DNA of 64,000 bases from DATCMH01 sp036563505. Lineage in GTDB: Bacteria; Pseudomonadota; Alphaproteobacteria; Rhizobiales; Beijerinckiaceae. The stretch's first letter is position 1; the number at the start of each line of letters is the position of its first letter. Made by a program: the position numbers and the translations under genes. Below, piece after piece: positions 54,129 through 63,600 of the stretch. Where the stretch lies: NCBI GenBank assembly GCA_036563505.1, contig DATCMH010000002.1, forward strand, positions 558,001 to 622,000. Reading direction: 5' to 3'. The notes under the pieces are model-generated. The model did no database searches. It saw nothing but the letters and a program-made list of their open reading frames with translations, and was not told where the DNA came from.

Positions 54129-55268
54129 TTACGGCAGCGCGGCGGCTGCGACGCCGGCCTCGGTGCGCTCTTTGGCGTCCGCGCCGCCGATGGTGCGGTA
54201 GACGTAAGGGGGCGCCTCGCCGGCCCCGGCCTCGGCGGCGGCGAGCGCGCCGATGCGGGCGTGATGAGGGGAGAGCGAACAGGCCGGGTCGGTCGCGGCG
54301 GCGTCGCCGGTCAGCGCCAGCGCCTGGCAGCGGCAGCCGCCCCAATCGCGCTCCTTGCGGTCGCAGGAGCGGCAGGGCTCCGGCATCCAATCGGTCCCGC
54401 GAAAGGCCGCAAAGGCCGGCGAGGACACCCAGATCTCGGCCAGCGACCGCTCGCGCACCGACCAGAACGCGAGCCCAGGGATGGTCTCGGCCGCATGGCA
54501 GGGCAGGACGCGCCCCGACGGCGTCACGTTCATGAGGCGCCGGCCCCAGCCGCCGGCGCAGGCTTTCGGGTAGGCGGCGTAGTAGTCCGGCACCACGAGG
54601 TCGATGACGAGCTGGCCCTCGAGCGCCTTGCGCGCCGCTTCGACGGTCCGGATCGAGCGGTCGACATCGGCCTTGGCCGGCATGAGCGCGGCGCGGTTCG
54701 CGTAGGCCCAGCCATAATACTGCGTGTGGGCCACCTCGAGGCGCTTGGCGCCCAGCCGCACCGCGAGGTCGATGATACGCTCCACCTCGTCGATGTTGCC
54801 GCGGTGGATCACGGCGTTCAGGGTCAGCGGCAGTCCAAGCGCCGTCACGCGCTCCGCGAACGCCATTTTCTGGGCTTGAGCGTTCACCAGGCCGCCGATG
54901 CGTTCGCCATTCGCCGCGTCGGCCGACTGAATCGAGAGCTGGACGTGGTCGAGCCCGGCCTCAGCCAGGGCATCGAGCTTGGCGAGCGCGCCGCCGACGC
55001 CCGAGGTGATCAGGTTCGAGTAGAGGCCGACCCGGGCGCAGTGGGCCGTGATCGCCACGACGTCGGCGCGCGCTGTCGGCTCGCCCCCTGAGAGGTGCAC
55101 GTGCAGAACGCCCAAAGCCGCAGCCTCCGACAGCACCCGCTGCCACGTCTCGGTGTCGAGTTCGGCCGAGCGGCGGTCGAGCTCGAGCGGATTCGAGCAA
55201 TAAGGGCAGCGCAGCGGACAGCGGTGGGTGAGCTCCGCGAGAAGGCCGATCGGGGCGGGGGCGTTCAT
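54129..55268 (-). CDS. pqqE: PqqA peptide cyclase (radical SAM)
   Basis: Radical-SAM enzyme (379 aa) that joins Glu and Tyr of the PqqA peptide with PqqD as chaperone, the first step of PQQ synthesis. The CX3CX2C cluster is CPLRCPYC, and auxiliary-cluster cysteines lie in CRSCDRKERDWGGCRC. The start overlaps the pqqD stop by 4 bp. It is the last gene of the pqq operon. Confidence 0.96.
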   Translation of the reverse strand: MNAPAPIGLLAELTHRCPLRCPYCSNPLELDRRSAELDTETWQRVLSEAAALGVLHVHLSGGEPTARADVVAITAHCARVGLYSNLITSGVGGALAKLDALAEAGLDHVQLSIQSADAANGERIGGLVNAQAQKMAFAERVTALGLPLTLNAVIHRGNIDEVERIIDLAVRLGAKRLEVAHTQYYGWAYANRAALMPAKADVDRSIRTVEAARKALEGQLVIDLVVPDYYAAYPKACAGGWGRRLMNVTPSGRVLPCHAAETIPGLAFWSVRERSLAEIWVSSPAFAAFRGTDWMPEPCRSCDRKERDWGGCRCQALALTGDAAATDPACSLSPHHARIGALAAAEAGAGEAPPYVYRTIGGADAKERTEAGVAAAALP

Positions 55269-55546
55269 CGGTCGAGCACCCGCTTCTTCGCGAGATCGCT
55301 CAACATCGCGACCACGTCGCCCTCGATCACGGCGCGGTCCTCCGCGTACTTCGCCGCCAGCGCGTCGATGATGTCGCCGACGCTGCGGCTTCCATCGACG
55401 AGGCTCAGCACCTCGGCCGCGACCGCATCAAGGTCGAAGGCGCGCTCAGGCGCCAGCAGCACGTGCGCGCTTCGCACCTCATCGAAGCGCAGGCGCACGC
55501 CGCGGGGCAGGCGCGGCACGTCGGACAGGCTCAGCGCGTCGCTCAC
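55265..55546 (-). CDS. pqqD: PQQ peptide chaperone PqqD
   Basis: Small peptide-binding chaperone (93 aa from GTG 55546) that presents PqqA to PqqE. VPRLPRGVRLRFDEVRSAHVLLAPER and DGSRSVGDIIDAL are family blocks. It overlaps pqqC by 4 bp (GTGA) and pqqE by 4 bp, so all three are coupled. A longer frame upstream lies inside pqqC. Confidence 0.93.
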   Translation of the reverse strand: MSDALSLSDVPRLPRGVRLRFDEVRSAHVLLAPERAFDLDAVAAEVLSLVDGSRSVGDIIDALAAKYAEDRAVIEGDVVAMLSDLAKKRVLDR

Positions 55547-56334
55547 GGGGAAAGCTCCGCCCCTGGCGTCCAGGCGCCCGGTGGGGGCAGGCCCGGATCG
55601 ACATAGGCGTGGTGCAGGGCGTCGAGCTGGCTCCAGAGCACGTCGCACTTGAAGGTCAGAGCCCCGAGAACCGCTGCCTGCAGCTCCGGCGTGGTCGCGT
55701 GCTGCTTGGCGTAGGCGAGGGCGAAATCGGCGTCGCGGGGCGCCTGGGTCATGCGCTTGTCGAAATAGGCGAGCGTGTCCTTTGAGACGAAGTCGTAGGC
55801 CGCGAGCATGCCGGCCACCCGCTCGGAGATGATGGTCGGGGCGAACATCTCGGTGAGCGATGACGCGATGGCCTCAAGCAGCGTCCGTTCGCGCACGAAA
55901 TGGACGTAGGCCTCCACGGCGAAGCGGGTCGCCGGCAGGATCCCGCGGGTCGAGGTCACGTAGCCGCGCGGGAAGCCGAGACCGTCGGTGAGCTTGAGCC
56001 AGCGCTCGATGCCCCCGTCGCCGGCCGCCTCGCCATCGTGATCGATGATGCGATGACGCCAGATCCGGCGCAGCGCCGGATCGTCCATCCGGGCGACGAT
56101 GGAGGCGTCCTTCACCGGAATCATCGCTTGGTAATAGTAGCGGTTGAGCGCCCAGGCGCGGACCTGGTCACGGTCGAGCTTGCCGCCGTGGAGCAGGCGA
56201 TGGAACGGGTGCAGATTGTGGTAACGCCGCCCCCCGATGTCGCGCAGGGCCGCTTCGAGCTCCTCCGGGGTTCGGAGCCGGTCGGGCTGCGAGGCGGGAG
56301 TCGTCGCGGCGAAGGGCATGAAGGCAGAGCTCAT
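55543..56334 (-). CDS. pqqC: pyrroloquinoline-quinone synthase PqqC
   Basis: Cofactorless oxidase (263 aa) that makes the final ring closure and oxidation to PQQ. The start FAATTPASQ, YHNLHPFHRLLH and WALNRYYYQAMIPVKDA are characteristic. It is separate from pqqD here, although the two are fused in Methylobacterium extorquens. Confidence 0.95.
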   Translation of the reverse strand: MSSAFMPFAATTPASQPDRLRTPEELEAALRDIGGRRYHNLHPFHRLLHGGKLDRDQVRAWALNRYYYQAMIPVKDASIVARMDDPALRRIWRHRIIDHDGEAAGDGGIERWLKLTDGLGFPRGYVTSTRGILPATRFAVEAYVHFVRERTLLEAIASSLTEMFAPTIISERVAGMLAAYDFVSKDTLAYFDKRMTQAPRDADFALAYAKQHATTPELQAAVLGALTFKCDVLWSQLDALHHAYVDPGLPPPGAWTPGAELSP

Positions 56335-56337
56335 CGC

Positions 56338-57270
56338 CTATTCCACCAGAGCCGCGGCGGTTTCCTCCGGCGCGAGATGGAGGGCCAGACCGTCGTGGGC
56401 GACCGTCCAGCCCGCCGCTTCGACGCGCCCGCGCTCAGCCGAGCCTTCGATGAGGACGGGATTGGTATTGTTGACGTGAACGAAGATGCGCCGACCGATC
56501 GTGAGGTCCGCAAGCCCCGCGATGGAGCCCTCGCGCCCGCTCATCGGAACGTGACCCATCCGCCAGCCCGTCTTTGTGCCGACGCCCGCCCGGATCATGT
56601 CGTCGTCCTCGAGCACCGTACCGTCGAAGAGAAGGGCGTCGACGCCGTCGACGCGACGGCGCAGCTCCTCGCTCACCCGGGCGCAGCCGGGCACATAGGC
56701 GAGGCGCCGGCGCCCGACCTCGACCAGAACACCCACCGTGCTCTCGCCCGCCTCGCCGATGACGGGGGCGGCGCCCTCAAGCCAGAGCGGCGCCTTGCCG
56801 GGAACAGGGAACAGGGTCACGCGCAAGCCCGGTAGGGGCTCGATGATCCGATCGAGGGCGACCTCGCGACGTTCCACGAACGCCGGGTTCAGCACGTCGA
56901 AGACGGGGTTCGCGCCAAGAGCCGTCAGGATCTCGCGCGTGCCGTAAAGCGCGAACGGCTGGCCCTCCCGCAACGAGAGCAGGCCCGCGATATGGTCGAC
57001 GTCGCCGTTGGTGAGCAGCACCGCGGCGATGGGCGAGTGCCGCAGCCGGTCCCGCGGATGCAGCGCCGGATTGGCGCCGATCTGCTGCCGGATATCCGGG
57101 GATGCGTTGACGACGAGCCAGTGCTCCCCGTCGGCTGAGACGGCCAGGCTCGATTGCGTGCGCGGCCTGACCCTCGCGTCCCCGCCCCAGGCAAGGCTGC
57201 AGACCGGGCAGCGGCAGTTCCACTGGGGAACCCCGCCGCCCGCCGCCGAACCGAGGATGATCGCCTGCAT
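56338..57270 (-). CDS. pqqB: PQQ biosynthesis protein PqqB
   Basis: Metallo-beta-lactamase-fold oxygenase of PQQ synthesis (310 aa from ATG 57270). A zinc-type CRCPVCSLA motif, TNGDVDHIAGLL (metal-binding) and HVPMSG are visible. It follows pqqA by 41 bp and precedes pqqC by 3 bp. Confidence 0.95.
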   Translation of the reverse strand: MQAIILGSAAGGGVPQWNCRCPVCSLAWGGDARVRPRTQSSLAVSADGEHWLVVNASPDIRQQIGANPALHPRDRLRHSPIAAVLLTNGDVDHIAGLLSLREGQPFALYGTREILTALGANPVFDVLNPAFVERREVALDRIIEPLPGLRVTLFPVPGKAPLWLEGAAPVIGEAGESTVGVLVEVGRRRLAYVPGCARVSEELRRRVDGVDALLFDGTVLEDDDMIRAGVGTKTGWRMGHVPMSGREGSIAGLADLTIGRRIFVHVNNTNPVLIEGSAERGRVEAAGWTVAHDGLALHLAPEETAAALVE

Positions 57271-57311
57271 CGGTCCGGAGGCCCCGCCCGAAGGGTCGGG
57301 CGTGGGCCGCG

Positions 57312-57404
57312 TCAGATGAGAACCGGATCGATCTCGGCCGACTCGTAGCTCGTCACCTCCATGCCGACGCACACTTCCTGAACAGACGGTTTCGTCCACT
57401 TCAT
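57312..57404 (-). CDS. pqqA: PqqA precursor peptide
   Basis: A 30-residue peptide that donates the PQQ backbone. The Glu16 and Tyr20 that are cross-linked are both present in GMEVTSYES. Preceded by a ribosome site (GAGGA) at the normal distance. It is the first gene of the operon; the promoter should be in 57405-57819. Confidence 0.95.
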   Translation of the reverse strand: MKWTKPSVQEVCVGMEVTSYESAEIDPVLI

Positions 57405-57819
57405 GGTGTCCTCCTCGCGATCTTCAGAATCCTGCTGTCGCGGATCCTGGATCCATGTGACCGGGTGCTCGTCACGAATTAAGTATCGGGGCTCCAAGCG
57501 TCCTCGGCAAGCCCTGCGATCCCTCGCGCTCACGGCGCGATGTGGTCCGAAGGGGGTTAGCGCACCGGCAGAACCCGAGCGGAATGCGCCCTGAGGCGCT
57601 CCGGACAATGTCAAATGCGGTCGGGTCCGCTGCGATGTCCTGCACCTCGTTTCGACATGCGACCCTCGCCGCTCGCGGGACGCACGGCGAACGGGGAAGG
57701 ATGCTTGCGCGAGCTTGGCCGCGGACCTAACAATCGGGGGCGCCGTTGCGCGAGAAGACTCAGGCGCGGCGCACAGGGGGCCTTGTCACCAGAACACTTA
57801 CACAGCGGAGGAAACACCG
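57405..57819. promoter_or_regulatory. pqqA / sugar dehydrogenase divergent intergenic region
   Basis: A 415 bp gene-free gap between divergent starts. It must contain the pqq operon promoter (leftward) and the sugar dehydrogenase promoter (rightward). I see no clear repeat and no convincing -35/-10 pair; the reading frames here have no family similarity. Confidence 0.5.
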
Positions 57820-59100
57820 ATGACGCGCCGGATCAGCACCGTGTTGCAGTATGCGTTGTTAGCTTCGCTCGCCCTGCCGGGATTGGCGGTGGCTCAATCG
57901 GCGGGCGGAACGCCGACCCTGACCAGTACCACCGTGCTCAAAGACCGAGACAACGTCATCTGGGACATGGCGTTTCTGCCTGATGGCACCATGTTCTTCA
58001 CGGAGCGATGCGGCGGCCTCTCGGTACGGCTGCCGTCCGGCACGGTCACTCCCCTCCTTGGGATCAAGGACTCCAAAGGCTACCCGCAGACGGCGTCCGA
58101 TCTCTTCTGCGGCGGGCAGGCCGGCATGGCTGGGGTCGCGATCGATCCTGACTTCGCGACCAACCGCTTCATCTACGTGTATTCCGCCTCGAGCATGAGC
58201 GCGCCCGGCAGCAACCGGGTCCTGCGCCTGACGGTCAGCCCTGATCTGACCAGCGTCTCGAACCGCCAGGACATCGTCACCGACATCGCCTACAAGCCGG
58301 AGAAGAGCGACCATCCGTTCGGCGACCCTGGCGCGCACAACGGCGGCCGCCTCCGCTTCGGTCCGGGGGACGGTTTCCTGTACGTGACGACGGGCGACAC
58401 CCATAACGGCGAGGTGCCGCAGAGCCCGACGCGCATCGGCGGCAAGGTGCTCCGCATCGATCGGGACGGCAAAGCGGCGCCGGGCAACAACCCGCCCCAG
58501 GGTTTCGATCCCCGCGTCTTCACCTACGGCCATCGCAACCCGCAGGGCATCTGCTTCCGGCCGGGCACCAATCAGCCCTTCACCTCCGAGAACGGGCCTT
58601 GGCATACCGACGAGGTGACCGCACTCGTTGCCGGCGGCAACGCCGGATGGGATCCTCGCCCGAATGTCGGCGGACGCGGCGACTGCCCAGACAAGTATTG
58701 CGGATACTCGCCCAATCAGATGGGCGCCATGGATCCCAAGGAACGGTCGGCCTTCATGCCGATGACCGACACGAAGACCTATCCCAACGCGATGAAGCCG
58801 GCCTGGACCAACGAGGGCTTGTCGCAGGGCATGATGGGATGCGCGTTCCTGAGCGGCGCTCAATGGAAGGACTGGAACGGCCGGATGGTCGTGACCTACA
58901 CGGGCATCGGCATCCACGGGACGCCGGTGGGGAACCGCCTCGACGTGCTCGACATCACGCCCGACGGCTCGTCGGCCACCCGCACGACCGCGGCGCTTCC
59001 GATGCCGGCGGGCCGCTTCCGGTCGGCCGTGCAGAGTCCGGATGGCAGCCTCTACGTGTCGACGGACACGGGTGAAGTCTACCAGCTGAAGGCCAACTGA
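57820..59100 (+). CDS. PQQ-dependent soluble sugar dehydrogenase
   Basis: Periplasmic quinoprotein of the six-bladed soluble glucose/sorbosone dehydrogenase family (426 aa), with a signal peptide (LLASLALPGLAVAQS). GDPGAHNGGRLRFGPGDG holds the catalytic base His and YGHRNPQGI is conserved in the PQQ site. ATG 57820 has GGAGGAAA at the right distance, while an upstream frame lacks a ribosome site. It is next to the pqq genes and followed by a c-type cytochrome, so the cofactor, enzyme and acceptor lie together. The exact sugar is unknown. Confidence 0.92.
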   Translation: MTRRISTVLQYALLASLALPGLAVAQSAGGTPTLTSTTVLKDRDNVIWDMAFLPDGTMFFTERCGGLSVRLPSGTVTPLLGIKDSKGYPQTASDLFCGGQAGMAGVAIDPDFATNRFIYVYSASSMSAPGSNRVLRLTVSPDLTSVSNRQDIVTDIAYKPEKSDHPFGDPGAHNGGRLRFGPGDGFLYVTTGDTHNGEVPQSPTRIGGKVLRIDRDGKAAPGNNPPQGFDPRVFTYGHRNPQGICFRPGTNQPFTSENGPWHTDEVTALVAGGNAGWDPRPNVGGRGDCPDKYCGYSPNQMGAMDPKERSAFMPMTDTKTYPNAMKPAWTNEGLSQGMMGCAFLSGAQWKDWNGRMVVTYTGIGIHGTPVGNRLDVLDITPDGSSATRTTAALPMPAGRFRSAVQSPDGSLYVSTDTGEVYQLKAN

Positions 59101-59116
59101 GCAGGTTGAGCGTCGG

Positions 59117-59141
59117 CCGCGCCGCCAGGTTGGCGGCGCGG
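59117..59141. terminator. hairpin after the sugar dehydrogenase gene
   Basis: A perfect 10 bp stem CCGCGCCGCC/GGCGGCGCGG with a 5-base loop, 16 bp after the stop. There is no T-run, so it may be a leaky terminator or an mRNA-stability element before the cytochrome gene. Confidence 0.55.
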
Positions 59142-59194
59142 TCCAGTGCGGTCGAGGTGCTCAAGGGTCCGTCGCAGAAGCGGGACCGCTCGAA

Positions 59195-59518
59195 ATGGGA
59201 ATGATCTTGATGGTCGACATCCGGCATGTCGCTGCGGCGCTCGCCGTTCTCCTGACCTCGCCGACCCTCGCCAGCCCGGAGCTGGCGCGGAGCAAGAATT
59301 GCGTGGCCTGCCATCATCTGGAGCGAAAGATGATCGGGCCCGCGTACAAGGCGATGGCCGAACGCTACGCGAAGGACGAGGGGGCTCTCCCGAAGCTGAG
59401 CGAGAAGGTGATCAAGGGTGGCGCGGGCAGTTGGGGGCAGACGCCGATGCCGGCGCAAGCGAACGTCACTCCGGCCGAAGCCGAAACTCTGGTGAAGTGG
59501 ATCCTCTCGCAACAGTAG
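59195..59518 (+). CDS. class I c-type cytochrome
   Basis: Periplasmic monohaem cytochrome (107 aa). The signal peptide (RHVAAALAVLLTSPTLA) is followed by the haem motif CVACH and the axial Met in PMPAQANV. Start ATG 59195 or 59210 (MVDIRH). It lies 94 bp after the sugar dehydrogenase and is a likely electron acceptor for it, by position only. Confidence 0.87.
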   Translation: MGMILMVDIRHVAAALAVLLTSPTLASPELARSKNCVACHHLERKMIGPAYKAMAERYAKDEGALPKLSEKVIKGGAGSWGQTPMPAQANVTPAEAETLVKWILSQQ

Positions 59519-59561
59519 TCACGGCCGACGGCCAGCGCGCCCTCGACCCCGAACGTCGGCC

Positions 59562-60467
59562 TCACTTGCGGCAGAACACTTCGATCGCGTTCGGCTCGAT
59601 GCGGAAGTGAGCCGGCGTGCTCGTGACGATCTCCCCGTCCGCGTTGACGGGCTTCGGTCTTCGCGTGAGCACGTCGAACTGCTTGGCACGCACCGCCCGG
59701 ACCTCGTTCCAAGCTCCGTGCTCGCCAAAGCGGAACGAACGCGCCAGCAGGGCGAGCTTCCAGGCCTGCCGGAACTCGAGGCTGTAGAGATCGAGGTGCT
59801 GGTCATCGATCGCAGCCGTCCTCTCGACGGCGTTGCCCCCGCCATAGTAGCGGCCGTTCCCGACCGCGATCTGTAGCGTGGAGACCCGCACCGCCTCGTC
59901 CTCACCCTTGATCGTCGCTCGAAAAGGACGCGCCCGGGCGAGCGCCCGAAGGGCCGCGAAGGCGTAACCCACCTTGCCGTAGCGACGCTTGAAGTCGCGC
60001 GTGAGCACATGGGTGAGGTCAACGCTCAGGCCGATGCTGGCCACGTTGAAGAAGGGGTGGCCGTTCACGGTCCCAAGGTCGATCCGGCGGGTATGCCCCT
60101 CCGCGATGATCTTGACGGCGTCGGGGATGCTGTCCGGGATGCCGAGGGTGCGGGCCAAATCATTGGCCGTGCCGGCCGGGATGATGCCAAGCGGCAGGCC
60201 TGTCGCGACCAGAGCCGGGGCTGCCGCGTTCAAGGTGCCGTCTCCGCCCGCGACGACCACCCGATCGCATCGGTGCGCGCTCGCGAGGATCGCCTGGGCG
60301 AGGTCGTCCCGGCTCCCGCAATCCTGAACGACAGGATCGAGACCATGCACCCGAAGCTGCTCGAGGGTGGGCTCCAGCACCGCAGCGCCGCGCCGGCTCG
60401 TTCCATTGGCGATGACGAGGGCTCGGCCCTTGATCGTGGTTGCAGGGTCGACGGCAGAAGAGCTCAT
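59562..60467 (-). CDS. YegS/DGK-family lipid kinase
   Basis: Diacylglycerol kinase catalytic-domain protein (301 aa). The GGDGTLN ATP motif and GTANDLARTLG are clear, followed by a beta-sandwich C-terminal domain. Such cytoplasmic enzymes phosphorylate lipids. It is convergent with the cytochrome gene; the gap 60468-60637 has no gene. Confidence 0.88.
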   Translation of the reverse strand: MSSSAVDPATTIKGRALVIANGTSRRGAAVLEPTLEQLRVHGLDPVVQDCGSRDDLAQAILASAHRCDRVVVAGGDGTLNAAAPALVATGLPLGIIPAGTANDLARTLGIPDSIPDAVKIIAEGHTRRIDLGTVNGHPFFNVASIGLSVDLTHVLTRDFKRRYGKVGYAFAALRALARARPFRATIKGEDEAVRVSTLQIAVGNGRYYGGGNAVERTAAIDDQHLDLYSLEFRQAWKLALLARSFRFGEHGAWNEVRAVRAKQFDVLTRRPKPVNADGEIVTSTPAHFRIEPNAIEVFCRK

Positions 60468-60637
60468 CGTCCTGAGATGGTGTGCTTGTCCTAAACTGCA
60501 CCTTGCTGGCGGATGAATTCGTGGTCATCGAAAGGGACGGCCAGAGCGGCACCCGGTCGGCTCCTCGACGCCCCGGCTTTCGGCTGCCGACGAAACTCGG
60601 ACCCTAGACGCGCCGGTCGTGGGTCCGAACGACCCTC

Positions 60638-63600
60638 TCAGGTTCGACCGCTCTTCCGGGACGCCGTCACGCGGCGCAGGACGCGCGACAGTTCCTCTGC
60701 GGCGTAGGGCTTCTTGATGAGCTCGAAACCGTGCCGGCCTTCCTCGGCCAGAACGTGGGAGTAGCCCGAGGTGAGGACCACGGGCAGGCCAGGATAGCGG
60801 CGCCGGATCTCCTGCCCGAGTTCGACCCCGCTCATGCCGGGCATCACCACGTCGGAGAACACCGCGTCGAAGCCGTCCCGGTCGGCCAGGAGCTTGAGCG
60901 CCTCGTCGGCGTTGGCGGCCCAGGTGGTCGCGTAGCCGAGATCCTGCAGGATCTGCGTCGAGAAGCGGCCCACCTCGACGTTGTCCTCCACCACGAGCAC
61001 CCGGCGGCCGCGGCCATCCTCGTCGGCCAGCCCGCCGCGCGGCTCGCTCGCGCCGGCGACGTGCGTTCTCTCCTCCCCGGATTGCGGCAGGTAAAGGGTG
61101 AAGGTGGTGCCCCGGCCCACCTCGCTGTCCACCGCGACGTCGCCGCCCGACTGCTTGGCGAAGCCGAAGACCTGGGACAGACCTAAGCCCGTGCCCCGGC
61201 CCACCTCCTTCGTCGTGAAGAAAGGCTCGAAGATCTGGCCGAGCTGGTCCGCCGGAATGCCGTGCCCCGTGTCGGCGATCGAGACCGCGACGAACCGGCC
61301 CTCGCTGGCCGCCTGCCCGCGGATGGCGGGCATCTCGGCGATCTCGTCCACCCGGACCGTGAGCCGGCCCTCGCCGTCCATCGCGTCGCGCGCGTTCACC
61401 GCCATGTTGACGAGCGCGGTCTCGAACTGGCTCGCGTCCGCCTCAATGAAGCAGGTCTCGCAGCCGGCCTCGATGGCGATCTCGATGCGGGAGCCCACGA
61501 TGGTGCGCAGCATCTCCGCGATGGACCGGATGCGCTGGATGGGATCGAACACCTCGGGCTTGAGCGCCTGCCTCCGGGCGAAGGCGAGGAGCTGGCCCGT
61601 GAGCTTGGAGGCCCGGTCCACCGTGTCCGAGATGGCGTCGACGTAGCGGCGGCGGCGGTCCTCGGCGAGACCGGGCCGGCGCAAGAGGTCCGTGGACGAC
61701 TTGATGACGGTGAGCAGGTTGTTGAAATCGTGCGCCACGCCGCCCGTGAGCTGGCCCACCGCCTCGAGCTTCTGCGCCTGGCGCAGCTGCTCCTGGGCGC
61801 GCTTGAGTTCGGTGATGTCGCGGCCCTCGGCCACGAGCCACACGGCCTCGCCCCGCTCGCCGGGCACGGGCTTGAGCGAGAAGTCCACGGTGGCGCGCGC
61901 CTCGCCGGCGCCGCGCATCTCGTGCTCGTCGCGCACCGTCTCGCCCGCGGCCGCGCGCTCGATCCCGGCCTTGATCGCGGCTTGCAGTTCCGGATTGCCG
62001 CGCATCGGGGCGGCGAGCCAGAACGGTTTGCCCACGATGTCCTTCGGCTCGATCTCGCTCCAGCTCAGCGCCGTCCGGTTCACCTCCATCACGGTGCCCG
62101 CGGGCGTCAGCAGGGCCATGAACTGCAGGGCCGAGTCGAAGATGCCCCGGAAGCGCCGCTGGCTCTCGGCGAGCTCGCTCGTGCGCGCCGCGACGCGCTT
62201 CTCGAGCGTCTGGTTGAGGTCGCGAAGGGCCGCCTCCGTCCGCTTGCGCGCCGTGACGTCGATCGCCGTGCCGATCACCCGCACGCACCGGCCCTGATCG
62301 TCGAACACGCCCCGCCCCTTCGCGGCGACCCAGCGGACGACGCCGTCCTCCCTGCCGACCGTGCGGTACTCGACGTCGTACAGCGCACGCTGGACCGGGT
62401 CGCAGGCGGCGGCAAAAGCCGCGCACGTCGCCTCGCGATCGTCCGGGTGAAGGCCGGTGTAGAAGTCGGCCATCGAGACGGGTACGTCCGCCGAGAGGCC
62501 GAACATGGCCTTGACCCGCGGCGGCCAGATCAGGACGTCGTTGACCACGTCCACGTCCCAGAAGCCGACTTCGGCCGACTCCGTGGCGAGCCGCAGCCGC
62601 TCTTCGCTCTCGCGCAGGCGCTCCTGCTGGCGGTGGCGGGCCGTGGCGTCCCGGATGATGCCGACCGCCCGGGTTGCCTTGCCGGTGTCGGGATCGCGGA
62701 TGACGGCGCCGTGCGAGGTGATCCAGCGCGTGCCGCCGTCTTCGGCCGGCACCGCGCCACGGAACTCCACGTCGTAAGCCGGCCCGCCCGGCTCCAAGGA
62801 GGCCAGGAACGCCGCTCCGGTCCTCTCGCGGTCGTCCGGATGGACCAGGCGTATCCAGGTGTAGGTGTCGTAGAGACCCGAGTCCTCGGTCAGGCCGCTG
62901 ATTCTAAGCGCCGCCTCGTCCCAATGACCGTTGCCGGTAATCAGATCGAGGTCCCAAGTGCCGATCTGGGCCGCCTGCGCCGCGAGCCGCAGCCGCTCCT
63001 CGCTGGTGCGCAAAGCCTGCTCCGCGCGCGTCCGCTCGATGACGAGGCCTGCCGTGCGGACGACGACGTCGACCAGCTCGAGGTCGACGGGGGCAGGTGC
63101 CCGTGGCTCGCGATGATACAGGGCAAACGTCCCGAGCACCGAGCCTTGCGTCGAGACGATCGGGATCGACCAGCATGCTCTCAAGTCATGTGAGAGCGCG
63201 AGTTCCCGGAAGTCGGCCCAGAGCGGGTCCGTGGCGATGTCCGAAACGAAGACCGGCGCGTTGAGGTGAACCGCCGTGCCGCACGATCCGACGCCCGGTC
63301 CCACCCGAATGCCGTCGATCGCGGCGTTGTAGGCCGTTGGCAGGCTGGGTCCCGCCCCATGGCGCAAGTGCATCCCATCCTCGTCAAGGAGCAGGATGGA
63401 CGCGAGGACGCCGGAGGAGGACAGCTCCTCCACGGTGGTCACGATGGCGTTCAAGGTGTCGGCAAGCGGCACATCCTGCACGGCGCACTCGAGGACGCGG
63501 CTCTGGGCAGCGATGAGTGCCTGTCCTCGCTCGCGGTCAGCGGCCGAACGCACCCGTTCGATATGCGCCCACGAGCGCGCGGTCACCTCGCGCAGCAAGC

